From Bacteroidota bacterium (GTDB lineage: Bacteria > Bacteroidota > Bacteroidia > Chitinophagales > Chitinophagaceae): a stretch of 64,000 bases of DNA. A program made the translations under genes and the position numbers. Under the pieces are notes generated by a model. It worked only from the letters and a program-made list of their open reading frames with translations. It had not been told where the DNA came from and ran no database searches. The stretch is from contig CANHGW010000008.1 of NCBI GenBank assembly GCA_947460175.1, forward strand, positions 1 through 64,000. The letters run 5' to 3'. Of the stretch, positions 1-7,856 are shown piece after piece; positions within the stretch are counted from its first letter, which is position 1; every line of letters begins with the position of its first letter.

Positions 1-329
<329 letters not shown>

Positions 330-349
330 AAATGAGTTGTTGATTCTGA

Positions 350-395
350 CTAATTTCTTCAAAGAAATTAGCGATCTAATTTTTATTTTCGCTAA
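350..395 (-). promoter_or_regulatory. Two overlapping hairpins in the 16S leader
   Basis: A perfect inverted repeat (CTAATTTCTT at 350-359, AAGAAATTAG at 362-371) overlaps a second one (TTAGCGA at 368-374, TCGCTAA at 389-395). The two stems share bases 368-371, so both cannot form fully at once. They lie 20-65 bases upstream of the mature 16S 5' end. Known rRNA leaders fold for RNase processing or antitermination; that role here is inference. Confidence 0.45.
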
Positions 396-491
396 GAATT
401 ACCTGTTTAAAAACTTACGTTTTTATTTTCTGTTGTTTCCGTCTTTCAAAGATCTTGTTTAAATTTTGTTTCCGTTATTTCTAGCGGAGTG

Positions 492-522
492 CAAAGGTAC
501 GAGTTAATTTTAAACTTCCAAA
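492..522 (-). promoter_or_regulatory. rRNA promoter P1 (nearest the 16S gene)
   Basis: On the minus strand the -33 element TTTG (522-519), a 19-base spacer and the -7 element TACCTTTG (499-492) match the Bacteroidota sigma-A consensus exactly. The sequence after the -7 box is CACTCC. Transcription would run leftward into the 16S gene. Confidence 0.88.
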
Positions 523-627
523 TTTTTCTTTCTTTTTTTTCAGATTTCTTTCGAATTCTTTTTTAAAAGTTTTTCGCTTTTTTGATATTCATACCACCTA
601 TTTAAAGAGCTGTTTTTATTGGGAGTG

Positions 628-658
628 CAAAGGTAAGAGATTCTTTTTAATTTCCAAA
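628..658 (-). promoter_or_regulatory. rRNA promoter P2
   Basis: Second copy: TTTG (658-655), 19-base spacer, TACCTTTG (635-628), then CACTCCC. It lies 136 bases upstream of P1. Flanking sequence is also partly shared with the P3 module (a TTTTTTAAAAGTTTTT stretch and an AAGARCTGTTT stretch), so the promoters look like degenerate tandem duplications. Confidence 0.88.
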
Positions 659-767
659 TTTTAGTTGACTTTTTTAAAAGTTTTTTTTCAAAATCTTTTT
701 TCAAAAATCAATTCATTTTCGCATCTAATAACTTCGTTTTTAAGAACTGTTTCCCTGTTTGGGAGTG

Positions 768-798
768 CAAAGGTAATCAAGTATACTTAGCTTCCAAA
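768..798 (-). promoter_or_regulatory. rRNA promoter P3 (most distal)
   Basis: Third copy: TTTG (798-795), 19-base spacer, TACCTTTG (775-768), then CACTCCC. It lies 140 bases upstream of P2. All three copies keep the same 19-base spacing and the same TACCTTTGCACTCC core. Confidence 0.87.
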
Positions 799-1178
799 TT
801 TATTTAATTATTATTTTAATATTATTAAAAAATTATGTCCTGTCATTTTCTATAAGCCTTTATTTATAGGCGTTACAGCTATTTGTAAATAATATGTAAT
901 TTTAAATACTTTATTGATGTACCCATTCTATTGGAATTGAATAATTGTCAATGAATTGCTATTAAAATAAAATAAATCAGACATTGCTTAGCTTAACTAT
1001 ATAGCGTAAACTCAATGCCTACTTTAGTTTAGCTAACTATCTGTCATTTATGCATACTTTTTATCAATCTAAGTTGTATTGAATTATCAATTAATATAAA
1101 TGATGATGATAAATGATATTACATTGTAGCAAGTATGATTATCTATCTAACATTCGTTAATTTAAAGAATCCTGTACA
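799..1178. other. AT-rich intergenic stretch, no gene seen
   Basis: Between rRNA promoter P3 and the end of the glycosyltransferase-like gene there is very AT-rich DNA. I see no supported ORF, RNA gene or strong terminator. A weak hairpin (GCCT...AGGC near 855-870) is the only structure noticed. Confidence 0.5.
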
Positions 1179-2261
1179 CTAGTATTTCGCCAATAAAGTT
1201 TCAATTTGTTTTTTAAATTCATTAAAATCCCAAGAGGGGAATGATTCAAAGCATTGTGAATCAAATTGAGCTATTATAGATTCTATGTTTATATTATGTT
1301 GGCATGACTTTAAAAACCATTTTTTATTGCTTAAATATTCTACTAAATATTCTTGCTCTGTTTGACCTGGTGTTGAAACTAATGCTGCATGCTTATTGAG
1401 TTTTACCAAATCCATAAGGGTAGAATAACCTGATCGACATATAATTATACCTGATTCCAATATAACTTGTTCTAATTCTGTAGCTTTTAAATGATCTATC
1501 ACATCTATATATGGGTTTACTGATCTATAGTCTGTATTTGAAGGCTTTCCTCTAATAATAAGAGATTTTAATTTTAATGGAATTAATTGCTTTGTAAGTT
1601 TATCTTCTAATATTGAACGTTGTGGCTCGGGGCCTGATAATAATACCAATATCTTGTATTTAGTATCAACTTGCTCGTTTGAACTTGCCCTGAATCTCGA
1701 AATATTTCCTATGTATTCTACATTATTGTAGCCATTACATTCAGACAATTCACCAGCTAATGGATTTTGATTATAATCAGGAACCCAACAAATATCATAT
1801 TTATTGATAAATCGAGTATTAATTTTTTTTACAAACCATTGCAAAATGCTTGATTGAGGCACTTTTATTTGTAATTGATGGGTAATAAAGACAGATGGTA
1901 TTTTAGTAGAATATAGACCGTATCTATTATCTGATATAATTACATCAATATTGTATTTTTCAATTATTGAATCCAACCAATTATGTTCTGATTGAATTGC
2001 TGCTAGAATTTTGGGCAATTGCTTTAATATGACCCAAGGTAATTGCCATTTTTTCAATGAATAGCTAATTTCATACCCCTTTAGATATATATATTGTAAT
2101 TCAGGAAATTCTTTTTGAATCAGAGCATTTGTATTGTTGTTTCCAGCAACAATTACCTCACATCCCTTTATTATAAGCTCTCTGATAATGGGAATACAAC
2201 GAGTAGCATGACCCAATCCCCAGTCAAGTGGTGCAATTAATATTTTTTTCGATTTGCTCAC
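1179..2261 (-). CDS. GT-B-fold glycosyltransferase-like protein (MurG/GT28-like)
   Basis: This 360-residue protein resembles the MurG/GT28 group of GT-B glycosyltransferases. Near the N-terminus it has GLGHATR, the glycine-rich acceptor-side loop. The C-terminal half carries SGYSTLMDLVKLNK followed by STPGQTEQEYLVEYL, the usual nucleotide-sugar binding region. There is no signal peptide or membrane segment, so it should act on the cytoplasmic face. The sugar donor and acceptor are unknown. It is not murG itself, since it is alone here and lacks the mur/fts neighbourhood. It stands as a single gene between the rRNA promoters and a divergent small-gene cluster. Confidence 0.75.
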   Translation of the reverse strand: MSKSKKILIAPLDWGLGHATRCIPIIRELIIKGCEVIVAGNNNTNALIQKEFPELQYIYLKGYEISYSLKKWQLPWVILKQLPKILAAIQSEHNWLDSIIEKYNIDVIISDNRYGLYSTKIPSVFITHQLQIKVPQSSILQWFVKKINTRFINKYDICWVPDYNQNPLAGELSECNGYNNVEYIGNISRFRASSNEQVDTKYKILVLLSGPEPQRSILEDKLTKQLIPLKLKSLIIRGKPSNTDYRSVNPYIDVIDHLKATELEQVILESGIIICRSGYSTLMDLVKLNKHAALVSTPGQTEQEYLVEYLSNKKWFLKSCQHNINIESIIAQFDSQCFESFPSWDFNEFKKQIETLLAKY

Positions 2262-2309
2262 TGAAATGCCAAATTACGTATATTTACAAAATATCTGATT
2301 AATATTTTC

Positions 2310-2447
2310 ATGATCAAAAAAACTTTACTGATATGTTCGCTACTTTTTGTAGTTACCTTATTACTCTCATCGTGTGTTACACAAAAGAAAGGGTGTGGAT
2401 GTGGCAATAATTTAAATTATTACAAACCTCGTAAATTCAATAAATAA
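2310..2447 (+). CDS. Tiny predicted lipoprotein (45 aa)
   Basis: The ORF encodes a 45-residue protein: MIKK start, hydrophobic stretch, then a lipobox ending LLLSSC at residue 22, then a basic tail with a GCGCG cysteine motif. The mature part is only about 24 residues. Its stop codon overlaps the next start (TAATG at 2445-2449), which suggests translational coupling to the 79-residue ORF. The function is unknown. Confidence 0.6.
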   Translation: MIKKTLLICSLLFVVTLLLSSCVTQKKGCGCGNNLNYYKPRKFNK

Positions 2448-2686
2448 TGTCTCGTAAACAGAATAAAGATATTATGTATAGTTTTAATGGAACCTATTGT
2501 TCCGAGAATGATATGATGTCTTTATCACTTTTTTTTGAAAACTTAACCTTAAAATTTGCTCAATGCGAAGTATCAGAGCTCATTGATTTAAATAATTATA
2601 AGATAAAACGAGATACACAAAAAATTAAATCTCTTTTGAAAGGCAGGCAAGATAAACCGTTCATGTTTATTAATTGTTTAAATTAA
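2447..2686 (+). CDS. Small hypothetical protein (79 aa)
   Basis: I do not recognise this 79-residue protein. It has no signal peptide or clear motif; the C-terminal half is basic (KIKRDTQKIKSLLKGRQDK). It starts within the stop codon of the small lipoprotein gene and ends 48 bases before recR, so the three genes could be cotranscribed, though recR has its own promoter-like box. The TAATG overlap supports it being real. Confidence 0.45.
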   Translation: MSRKQNKDIMYSFNGTYCSENDMMSLSLFFENLTLKFAQCEVSELIDLNNYKIKRDTQKIKSLLKGRQDKPFMFINCLN

Positions 2687-2722
2687 GTAAGCCCTACTCC
2701 ATTCTATCAGTTTCATTAAAAG

Positions 2723-2730
2723 TACATTTG
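2723..2730 (+). promoter_or_regulatory. -7 box of recR
   Basis: TACATTTG fits TANNTTTG and ends 4 bases before the recR ATG (2735). Transcription would begin at or within a base or two of the start codon, implying a leaderless mRNA. No clear -33 TTG at the usual spacing was found. Confidence 0.5.
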
Positions 2731-2734
2731 TAGC

Positions 2735-3358
2735 ATGATATTTTCATCATCACTTATTGAGAATGCTGTAAATGAATTTGCACGATTACCTGGAATTGGT
2801 AAAAAGACTGCATTAAGACTCGTCTTGCATTTATTAAAACAAGATAAAAATGTAGTAACCCAATTTAGCCAAGTAATTCAAAAAATGCGAGATGAAATTC
2901 AATTCTGCAACAAATGTCACAATGTATCAGATCATATAATATGTAAAATATGTAGTGACTTTACAAGAAAAAAAACTCAATTATGTGTTGTTGAATCTAT
3001 TAGAGACGTAATGGCCGTCGAAGCTACTCAACAGTTTAATGGCTTATATCATGTATTGGGTGGAATTATTTCTCCTCTCGATGGGATAGGACCTGATTCT
3101 CTTACCATTTCTTCTTTAATTAAAAGAGTAGAAGAAGATCAAATAGATGAAATCATCATGGCTTTGAGTCCAACATTAGAAGGTGATACAACTACTTACT
3201 ATATTACTAAAAAAATATCGCATACACCTGTTTCTATTACTACATTATCAAGAGGCGTTGCTTTTGGCGGCGAACTTGAATATGCAGATGAACTTACATT
3301 GGCTAGATCTATTCAAAATAGACTACCAATTGAAAAAATCGTGCATGGCACGAATTAA
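2735..3358 (+). CDS. recR: Recombination mediator protein RecR
   Basis: RecR works with RecO (and RecF) to load RecA on gapped DNA. The 207 residues are normal length. The N-terminal helix-hairpin-helix (LPGIGKKTALRLVLHLL, about 18-34) is followed by a four-cysteine zinc site (C58, C61, C70, C73), then a Toprim domain (LCVVESIRDVMAVE and the GGIISPLDGIGPDSL stretch), and the C-terminal Walker-B-like region with LSRGVAFGGELEYADELTLARSI. All hallmark regions are present. It is followed 42 bases later by metF. Confidence 0.96.
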   Translation: MIFSSSLIENAVNEFARLPGIGKKTALRLVLHLLKQDKNVVTQFSQVIQKMRDEIQFCNKCHNVSDHIICKICSDFTRKKTQLCVVESIRDVMAVEATQQFNGLYHVLGGIISPLDGIGPDSLTISSLIKRVEEDQIDEIIMALSPTLEGDTTTYYITKKISHTPVSITTLSRGVAFGGELEYADELTLARSIQNRLPIEKIVHGTN

Positions 3359-3385
3359 TTATTTCTTTTTTTTATTGTTCGCAAC

Positions 3386-3393
3386 TACATTTG
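3386..3393 (+). promoter_or_regulatory. -7 box of metF
   Basis: TACATTTG ends 7 bases before the metF ATG at 3401, so any leader would be only a few bases long. The -33 element is not obvious. Confidence 0.45.
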
Positions 3394-3400
3394 TAATTCT

Positions 3401-4357
3401 ATGAAAGTTACAGAGCACATAAAACAAGCAAAAGGAAAGACCTTATTCTCATTTGAAATTCTACCGCCAGTAAAAGGAAAAAGTATAGATTCTATATTTA
3501 AAGTACTCGATCCATTGATGGAATACAAACCTTCATTTATTAATGTTACCTATCATCGATCTGAGCAATTTTTCAAACGAAAAACCGATGGTACATTTGA
3601 CATGGTTGATATTCGTAAAAGACCAGGTACAGTTGGCATTTGTGCTGCTTTAATGAATCACTATAAAGTAGATGCAGTTCCTCATTTAATTTGCGGAGGA
3701 TTTTCGAAAGATGAAACCGAAAATGCGTTGATTGATTTAAATTTTCTTGGAATTGATAATGTATTGGCATTAAGAGGCGATCCACCTAAAAATGAAAAAT
3801 ATTTCCAGCCAGATATGAATGGGCACCACTATGCTATTGATTTAGTGCAACAAATTGAGAAACTGAATAGAGGAATTTACATTGAAGATGAAATTGCCGA
3901 TGGTGTAAATACAGACTTTTGCATAGGCGTAGCTGGCTATCCAGAAAAACATTATGAAAGCCCTAATCCTGATTTAGATTTGATGTTTCTGAAAAACAAA
4001 ATTGATGCAGGTGCAGATTATGTTACAACACAAATGTTTTTTGATAATGAAAAGTACCATCGTTTTGTTGCAAAATGCCGTGAAAGTAGTATTAACGTTC
4101 CTATTATTCCGGGTTTAAAACCGATTACGAGTAAAAAACAATTATCAGGCATCCCTTCTATTTTCCATGTAGATATACCCAATGATTTGGCGATGGAAAT
4201 GATGAAATGTAAAAATGAAAAAGATGCAGAAAAGGTAGGTGAAGAGTGGCTTTTGCATCAAACTCGTGATTTAATCAAATCGGGTGCACCTGTTATTCAT
4301 TTCTATACATTAGGAAAACCTCATGTAATAGATAATGTGATGAAACAGATTTTATAA
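3401..4357 (+). CDS. metF: 5,10-methylenetetrahydrofolate reductase
   Basis: The enzyme reduces 5,10-methylene-THF to 5-methyl-THF for methionine synthesis, using FAD. The 318-residue TIM-barrel protein has FSFEILPPVKG (catalytic Glu region), a long HLICGGFSKDE strand, NVLALRGDPP (FAD binding), GVAGYPEKH and TTQMFFDN, all standard for the family. Spacing to recR (42 bases) allows cotranscription, but it has its own promoter-like box. It converges on the GT-C/TPR gene with only 11 bases between. Confidence 0.95.
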   Translation: MKVTEHIKQAKGKTLFSFEILPPVKGKSIDSIFKVLDPLMEYKPSFINVTYHRSEQFFKRKTDGTFDMVDIRKRPGTVGICAALMNHYKVDAVPHLICGGFSKDETENALIDLNFLGIDNVLALRGDPPKNEKYFQPDMNGHHYAIDLVQQIEKLNRGIYIEDEIADGVNTDFCIGVAGYPEKHYESPNPDLDLMFLKNKIDAGADYVTTQMFFDNEKYHRFVAKCRESSINVPIIPGLKPITSKKQLSGIPSIFHVDIPNDLAMEMMKCKNEKDAEKVGEEWLLHQTRDLIKSGAPVIHFYTLGKPHVIDNVMKQIL

Positions 4358-4368
4358 ACCCTATTATT

Positions 4369-6399
4369 TTATCTAAGTAATCCTTGTACTTTGATGATGT
4401 TTGTATCTTTAGGGTCTAATTGATAGGCCTTCGTCCAAGCTTCTTTTGCTTTTACATAGTCTTGTGAATTAAAGCAAAAGCCTCCTAGGTCATACCAATA
4501 CTTTGCATTCTCTGGATTAATTTCAACAGCTTTCAACAAGTATGCTTTTCCTTCTACCCATTTTTGCTGGCCTCCTAGATTATACCCTTTTGAATAATAA
4601 GTGTTGGCTAATAAATCATAATACACTTTTTTATTAGGATGACTTGGATATATTTTAAAAGCCATGTCCCAACAGTTTTTTGCACTATCAAATTGCTCTA
4701 TTTTAGCATAGGCTAATCCAAGATTCATATAGCCATTTACAAAGCCAGGATGTAATTTAAGCGCTTTCTTACCATACTGAATTGACTTTTCTAAAAGTTC
4801 TTTCTCTTTGGGTTTATTCTTAGGCCATTCTGACAAATCAATATAACGAGAGGCCGCATTCCCATTTAGCGATGTACTTTCAGGCATTATTTCAACATCA
4901 GTCAATGCTAGGGTAATATCATTCTCCCATGCTTTATTTCTTGAAATAGTTTTAACTGAGTATAGAATCAAAATTGGTAATAAAATAAAAATAGCCAGTT
5001 GCTTGTTTTTCAATTTTTCAGCTAACCAATATAACCCAAAACCTAAAACCATACAATAACCTAATGATGAGTGGAATACCAATCGTTCGCCCATGGTAGC
5101 ACCTACATTGAATATCAAATTGGTTACTAATAAAATAGTCAACATATAAAATGCAATCGCAAATGCGATCCAATGTTTCTTGTATAAAGCAAATATACCA
5201 CCAACTACAAATCCTATTAAAGCTAATATACTCAACCATACCAAAGGATCACTAAAGTCTTTGTAAGGAATACTATTATACCCATAATCAGAACTCAAGG
5301 GATGAGGAACTACTATAGTAATTAGATACTTTAAGAAAATATATAATTTAGTAGCTAATTGTTGTGTTTCTGTAGCTAACAAATAAGGATTATTAAGCAG
5401 TTCTTTGTCTTGCAAATTAGATTTCCCGATAACTATTCCTGAACGAATACCATAATAGATTCCAAACATTACTACCATGCCAATCATTATGGAAACAAAT
5501 TGAGGTCCAAATTTATTTGCTTTTTTATCTACAGGAAACAAATAAAGTGAAAGTGGAACTAAAATCAATAAGGTGGCTCCATATTCTTTGGATAACAAAG
5601 CGCAGAAAAATGAGATACAAGTAAAGACTACATACTTTAATTGTCTTTTTGCATCGTATTGATGTGCTAAATACAGCGTAAGCATCATAAATAAAAATGA
5701 AAATATCTCATCTCTACTTTTTACATTGGCTACTACTTCTGTGTGAATAGGATGCGCTAAGAATAACAATGAAATAATAAAAGCAAGTAACTTATTATCT
5801 TTAAAAACAACTGTGCTTAAAAATAAAAACAACATGCAACAAGCAAAGCCATAAAAAAGCATATTGTCAAAATGTCGAAGCATGAAGCCTTTGGATCTAA
5901 AATCTTTATCATTGTATATACCATCACCATTGACATCTTCATTCAAATCTTGTTTACCATTTTTATTAAAATCCCAACAATCTGCTTCGAATTTAGCATC
6001 TTCTCTCGTGCCAATAAATTCTTGTTCAATTGCAAAACTTGCGACCGACAAAGGTCTATAACGACCACCAGAAAGCTGAGCAGTCGTATTCATTTGTTTG
6101 TAAAAACTATCAAATAAATCTTTGCTAAAAATTCCTGACATACCCCCAAAGCCTTGCAATACATATTCGTTTTTGCAAATGACAATATCATCGTCAAGTG
6201 CAAACTGATGTTTTATTGTATTGGCATATAACAATACACTCATTACTAAAATCACTATATAAGGTATAAATCCTTTGGTCAATTTATCTAACCAACTTTG
6301 TGCCTGAGGTTCAGCATGTATATTAGTTGTAGGAATGTTTGCTTCCTGTACATTCGACAATTCGGACTTTTTAATTTTATTCAACTTTTTCTTAGACAT
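4369..6399 (-). CDS. GT-C-like multispanning membrane protein with TPR tail (TMTC/PMT-like)
   Basis: The 676-residue protein starts with a charged cytoplasmic segment, then about ten membrane helices from residue 44, then three or four TPR repeats (about 560-676). After helix 1 comes FALDDD (residues 67-71), matching the acidic motif of PMT/TMTC-type lipid-linked glycosyltransferases, and GRYRPLSVASFAIE, also typical. Between these and the HFDN motif lies an insert with two back-to-back EF-hand-like loops: D143, N145, N147, K149, D151, E154 and D155, N157, D159, I161, N163, D166. That is unusual for the family and suggests calcium binding on the periplasmic side. Substrate unknown. It is a single gene, upstream of which lies folC. 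Confidence 0.72.
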   Translation of the reverse strand: MSKKKLNKIKKSELSNVQEANIPTTNIHAEPQAQSWLDKLTKGFIPYIVILVMSVLLYANTIKHQFALDDDIVICKNEYVLQGFGGMSGIFSKDLFDSFYKQMNTTAQLSGGRYRPLSVASFAIEQEFIGTREDAKFEADCWDFNKNGKQDLNEDVNGDGIYNDKDFRSKGFMLRHFDNMLFYGFACCMLFLFLSTVVFKDNKLLAFIISLLFLAHPIHTEVVANVKSRDEIFSFLFMMLTLYLAHQYDAKRQLKYVVFTCISFFCALLSKEYGATLLILVPLSLYLFPVDKKANKFGPQFVSIMIGMVVMFGIYYGIRSGIVIGKSNLQDKELLNNPYLLATETQQLATKLYIFLKYLITIVVPHPLSSDYGYNSIPYKDFSDPLVWLSILALIGFVVGGIFALYKKHWIAFAIAFYMLTILLVTNLIFNVGATMGERLVFHSSLGYCMVLGFGLYWLAEKLKNKQLAIFILLPILILYSVKTISRNKAWENDITLALTDVEIMPESTSLNGNAASRYIDLSEWPKNKPKEKELLEKSIQYGKKALKLHPGFVNGYMNLGLAYAKIEQFDSAKNCWDMAFKIYPSHPNKKVYYDLLANTYYSKGYNLGGQQKWVEGKAYLLKAVEINPENAKYWYDLGGFCFNSQDYVKAKEAWTKAYQLDPKDTNIIKVQGLLR

Positions 6400-6461
6400 A
6401 TGTATACTGATTGAAATAGATGGGTAAAAATAGTAAACACACGTTACTTTTCAATATAAAA

Positions 6462-7769
6462 TTAAAGTTCTAAATACTTATATGCATCAGATAATATATA
6501 AAAGCTACCAGTAACCAGTATCAAATCATTTTGATTTGCTTTGTTTAGTGCTAGTTCTAATGCAGTTTCAATATTGATACAAGCCTCCCCTATTAAATGT
6601 CCTGCCGAACCTATCGCTTCTAATTCTTGATAAGGCATCGCTCTTGGTATTTGAGCCTGTGTATAATAATAGTAGGCCTCTTTGGGAAATAATTTGATTG
6701 CTTTAGCTACTTCTTTGTCTTTAACAAATCCAGTTATTATATATAGTTGATTGAAATTCATTGAATCTATCTGTCGAAATAATTCTGTTAATCCTGCTTC
6801 ATTGTGAGATACATCTAAGATTATCATTGGCGATTCTCGAATTATTTCAAACCTTCCTCTTATCCCAGTATTTTTTTTCACTTCTGCTAAGCCAGCTAGT
6901 ATATGCTTCTCTTCAATGTGCCAGTTATGGCTTCGTAATATATCTATTGTAGTTAATACTGTTTTACAATTTTTATATTGATAAGCTCCAGTAAGGTCCA
7001 ATATGATATCAGATGCATGCATTGAAGATTTATTTAACAATGTCATATGCATTTTTCCATCTTTCAATTTACTATTGACCATTTCATATATAGCATCTGC
7101 ATAAAATAATTGGCTTTTGTGTTTAATAGCATTTCCAAAAAATATATTTTGCAATTCGAGTTGACTCTCCCCGATAACACAAGGGACATGATCTTTTATA
7201 ATACCAGCTTTTTGAATGGCTATTTCTTGTAATGTTTGACCTAGTAAGCTCATATGATCGTAGCTAATATTTGTAATAACCGAAATCTCAGGTATCAGAA
7301 TATTTGTACTATCTAATAACCCTCCTAGCCCTACTTCTATGATAGCTATATCAACATCTTGTTTAGCAAAATAATCAAAAGCCATTGCAACTGTTATTTC
7401 AAAAAAAGAAGGTTTAATTTCTTCAATTATTGTTTTTTGATTTTCTATAAACTCAATTACCTCACTTTCAGTTATTTCTATGCCATTTATTTTTATTCTT
7501 TCTCTAAAATCTATTATGTGTGGACTTGTATATAATCCTGTTTTGTAACCAGCAGCTTGCAATATTGAAGCTAACATGTGACTTGTACTTCCTTTTCCAT
7601 TAGTCCCTGCAATATGTATTGATTTAAATTTAGTTTGAGGATTACCCAGAGATTCACATAAGCGAATCGTATTATTTAAATCTGCTTTGTATGCTGCTTC
7701 GCCTATACGTGTAAACATAGGCAATTGGTCATACATATAATTTAATGTTTCTTGGTATGCTTGATTCAT
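6462..7769 (-). CDS. folC: Bifunctional folylpolyglutamate synthase/dihydrofolate synthase
   Basis: FolC ligates glutamate to dihydropteroate and folates using ATP. The 435-residue protein has the Mur-ligase-family P-loop HIAGTNGKGSTSHML, the YTSPHIIDFRERIKING stretch after it, IEVGLGGLLDSTN and ISYDHMSLLGQTLQEIAIQKAGI, all diagnostic of FolC, and ends in the glutamate-ligase C-terminal domain (LDVSHNEAGL). The ATG start is preceded by a TACCTTTG box. Confidence 0.95.
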   Translation of the reverse strand: MNQAYQETLNYMYDQLPMFTRIGEAAYKADLNNTIRLCESLGNPQTKFKSIHIAGTNGKGSTSHMLASILQAAGYKTGLYTSPHIIDFRERIKINGIEITESEVIEFIENQKTIIEEIKPSFFEITVAMAFDYFAKQDVDIAIIEVGLGGLLDSTNILIPEISVITNISYDHMSLLGQTLQEIAIQKAGIIKDHVPCVIGESQLELQNIFFGNAIKHKSQLFYADAIYEMVNSKLKDGKMHMTLLNKSSMHASDIILDLTGAYQYKNCKTVLTTIDILRSHNWHIEEKHILAGLAEVKKNTGIRGRFEIIRESPMIILDVSHNEAGLTELFRQIDSMNFNQLYIITGFVKDKEVAKAIKLFPKEAYYYYTQAQIPRAMPYQELEAIGSAGHLIGEACINIETALELALNKANQNDLILVTGSFYILSDAYKYLEL

Positions 7770-7787
7770 TTAGAGAAATTAGTATTA

Positions 7788-7795
7788 CAAAGGTA
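7788..7795 (-). promoter_or_regulatory. -7 box of folC
   Basis: TACCTTTG on the minus strand, 18 bases before the folC ATG. No matching -33 element at 19-21 bases. Confidence 0.45.
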
Positions 7796-7844
7796 CAAAA
7801 CAAACAAGCTTGTTTTATAACTGTATCCTTGAATTCAGTTTAGT

Positions 7845-7852
7845 TATATTTG
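7845..7852 (+). promoter_or_regulatory. -7 box of nhaD
   Basis: TATATTTG ends 4 bases before the nhaD ATG at 7857, again placing the predicted transcription start at the start codon (leaderless candidate). Confidence 0.5.
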
Positions 7853-7856
7853 CAAC

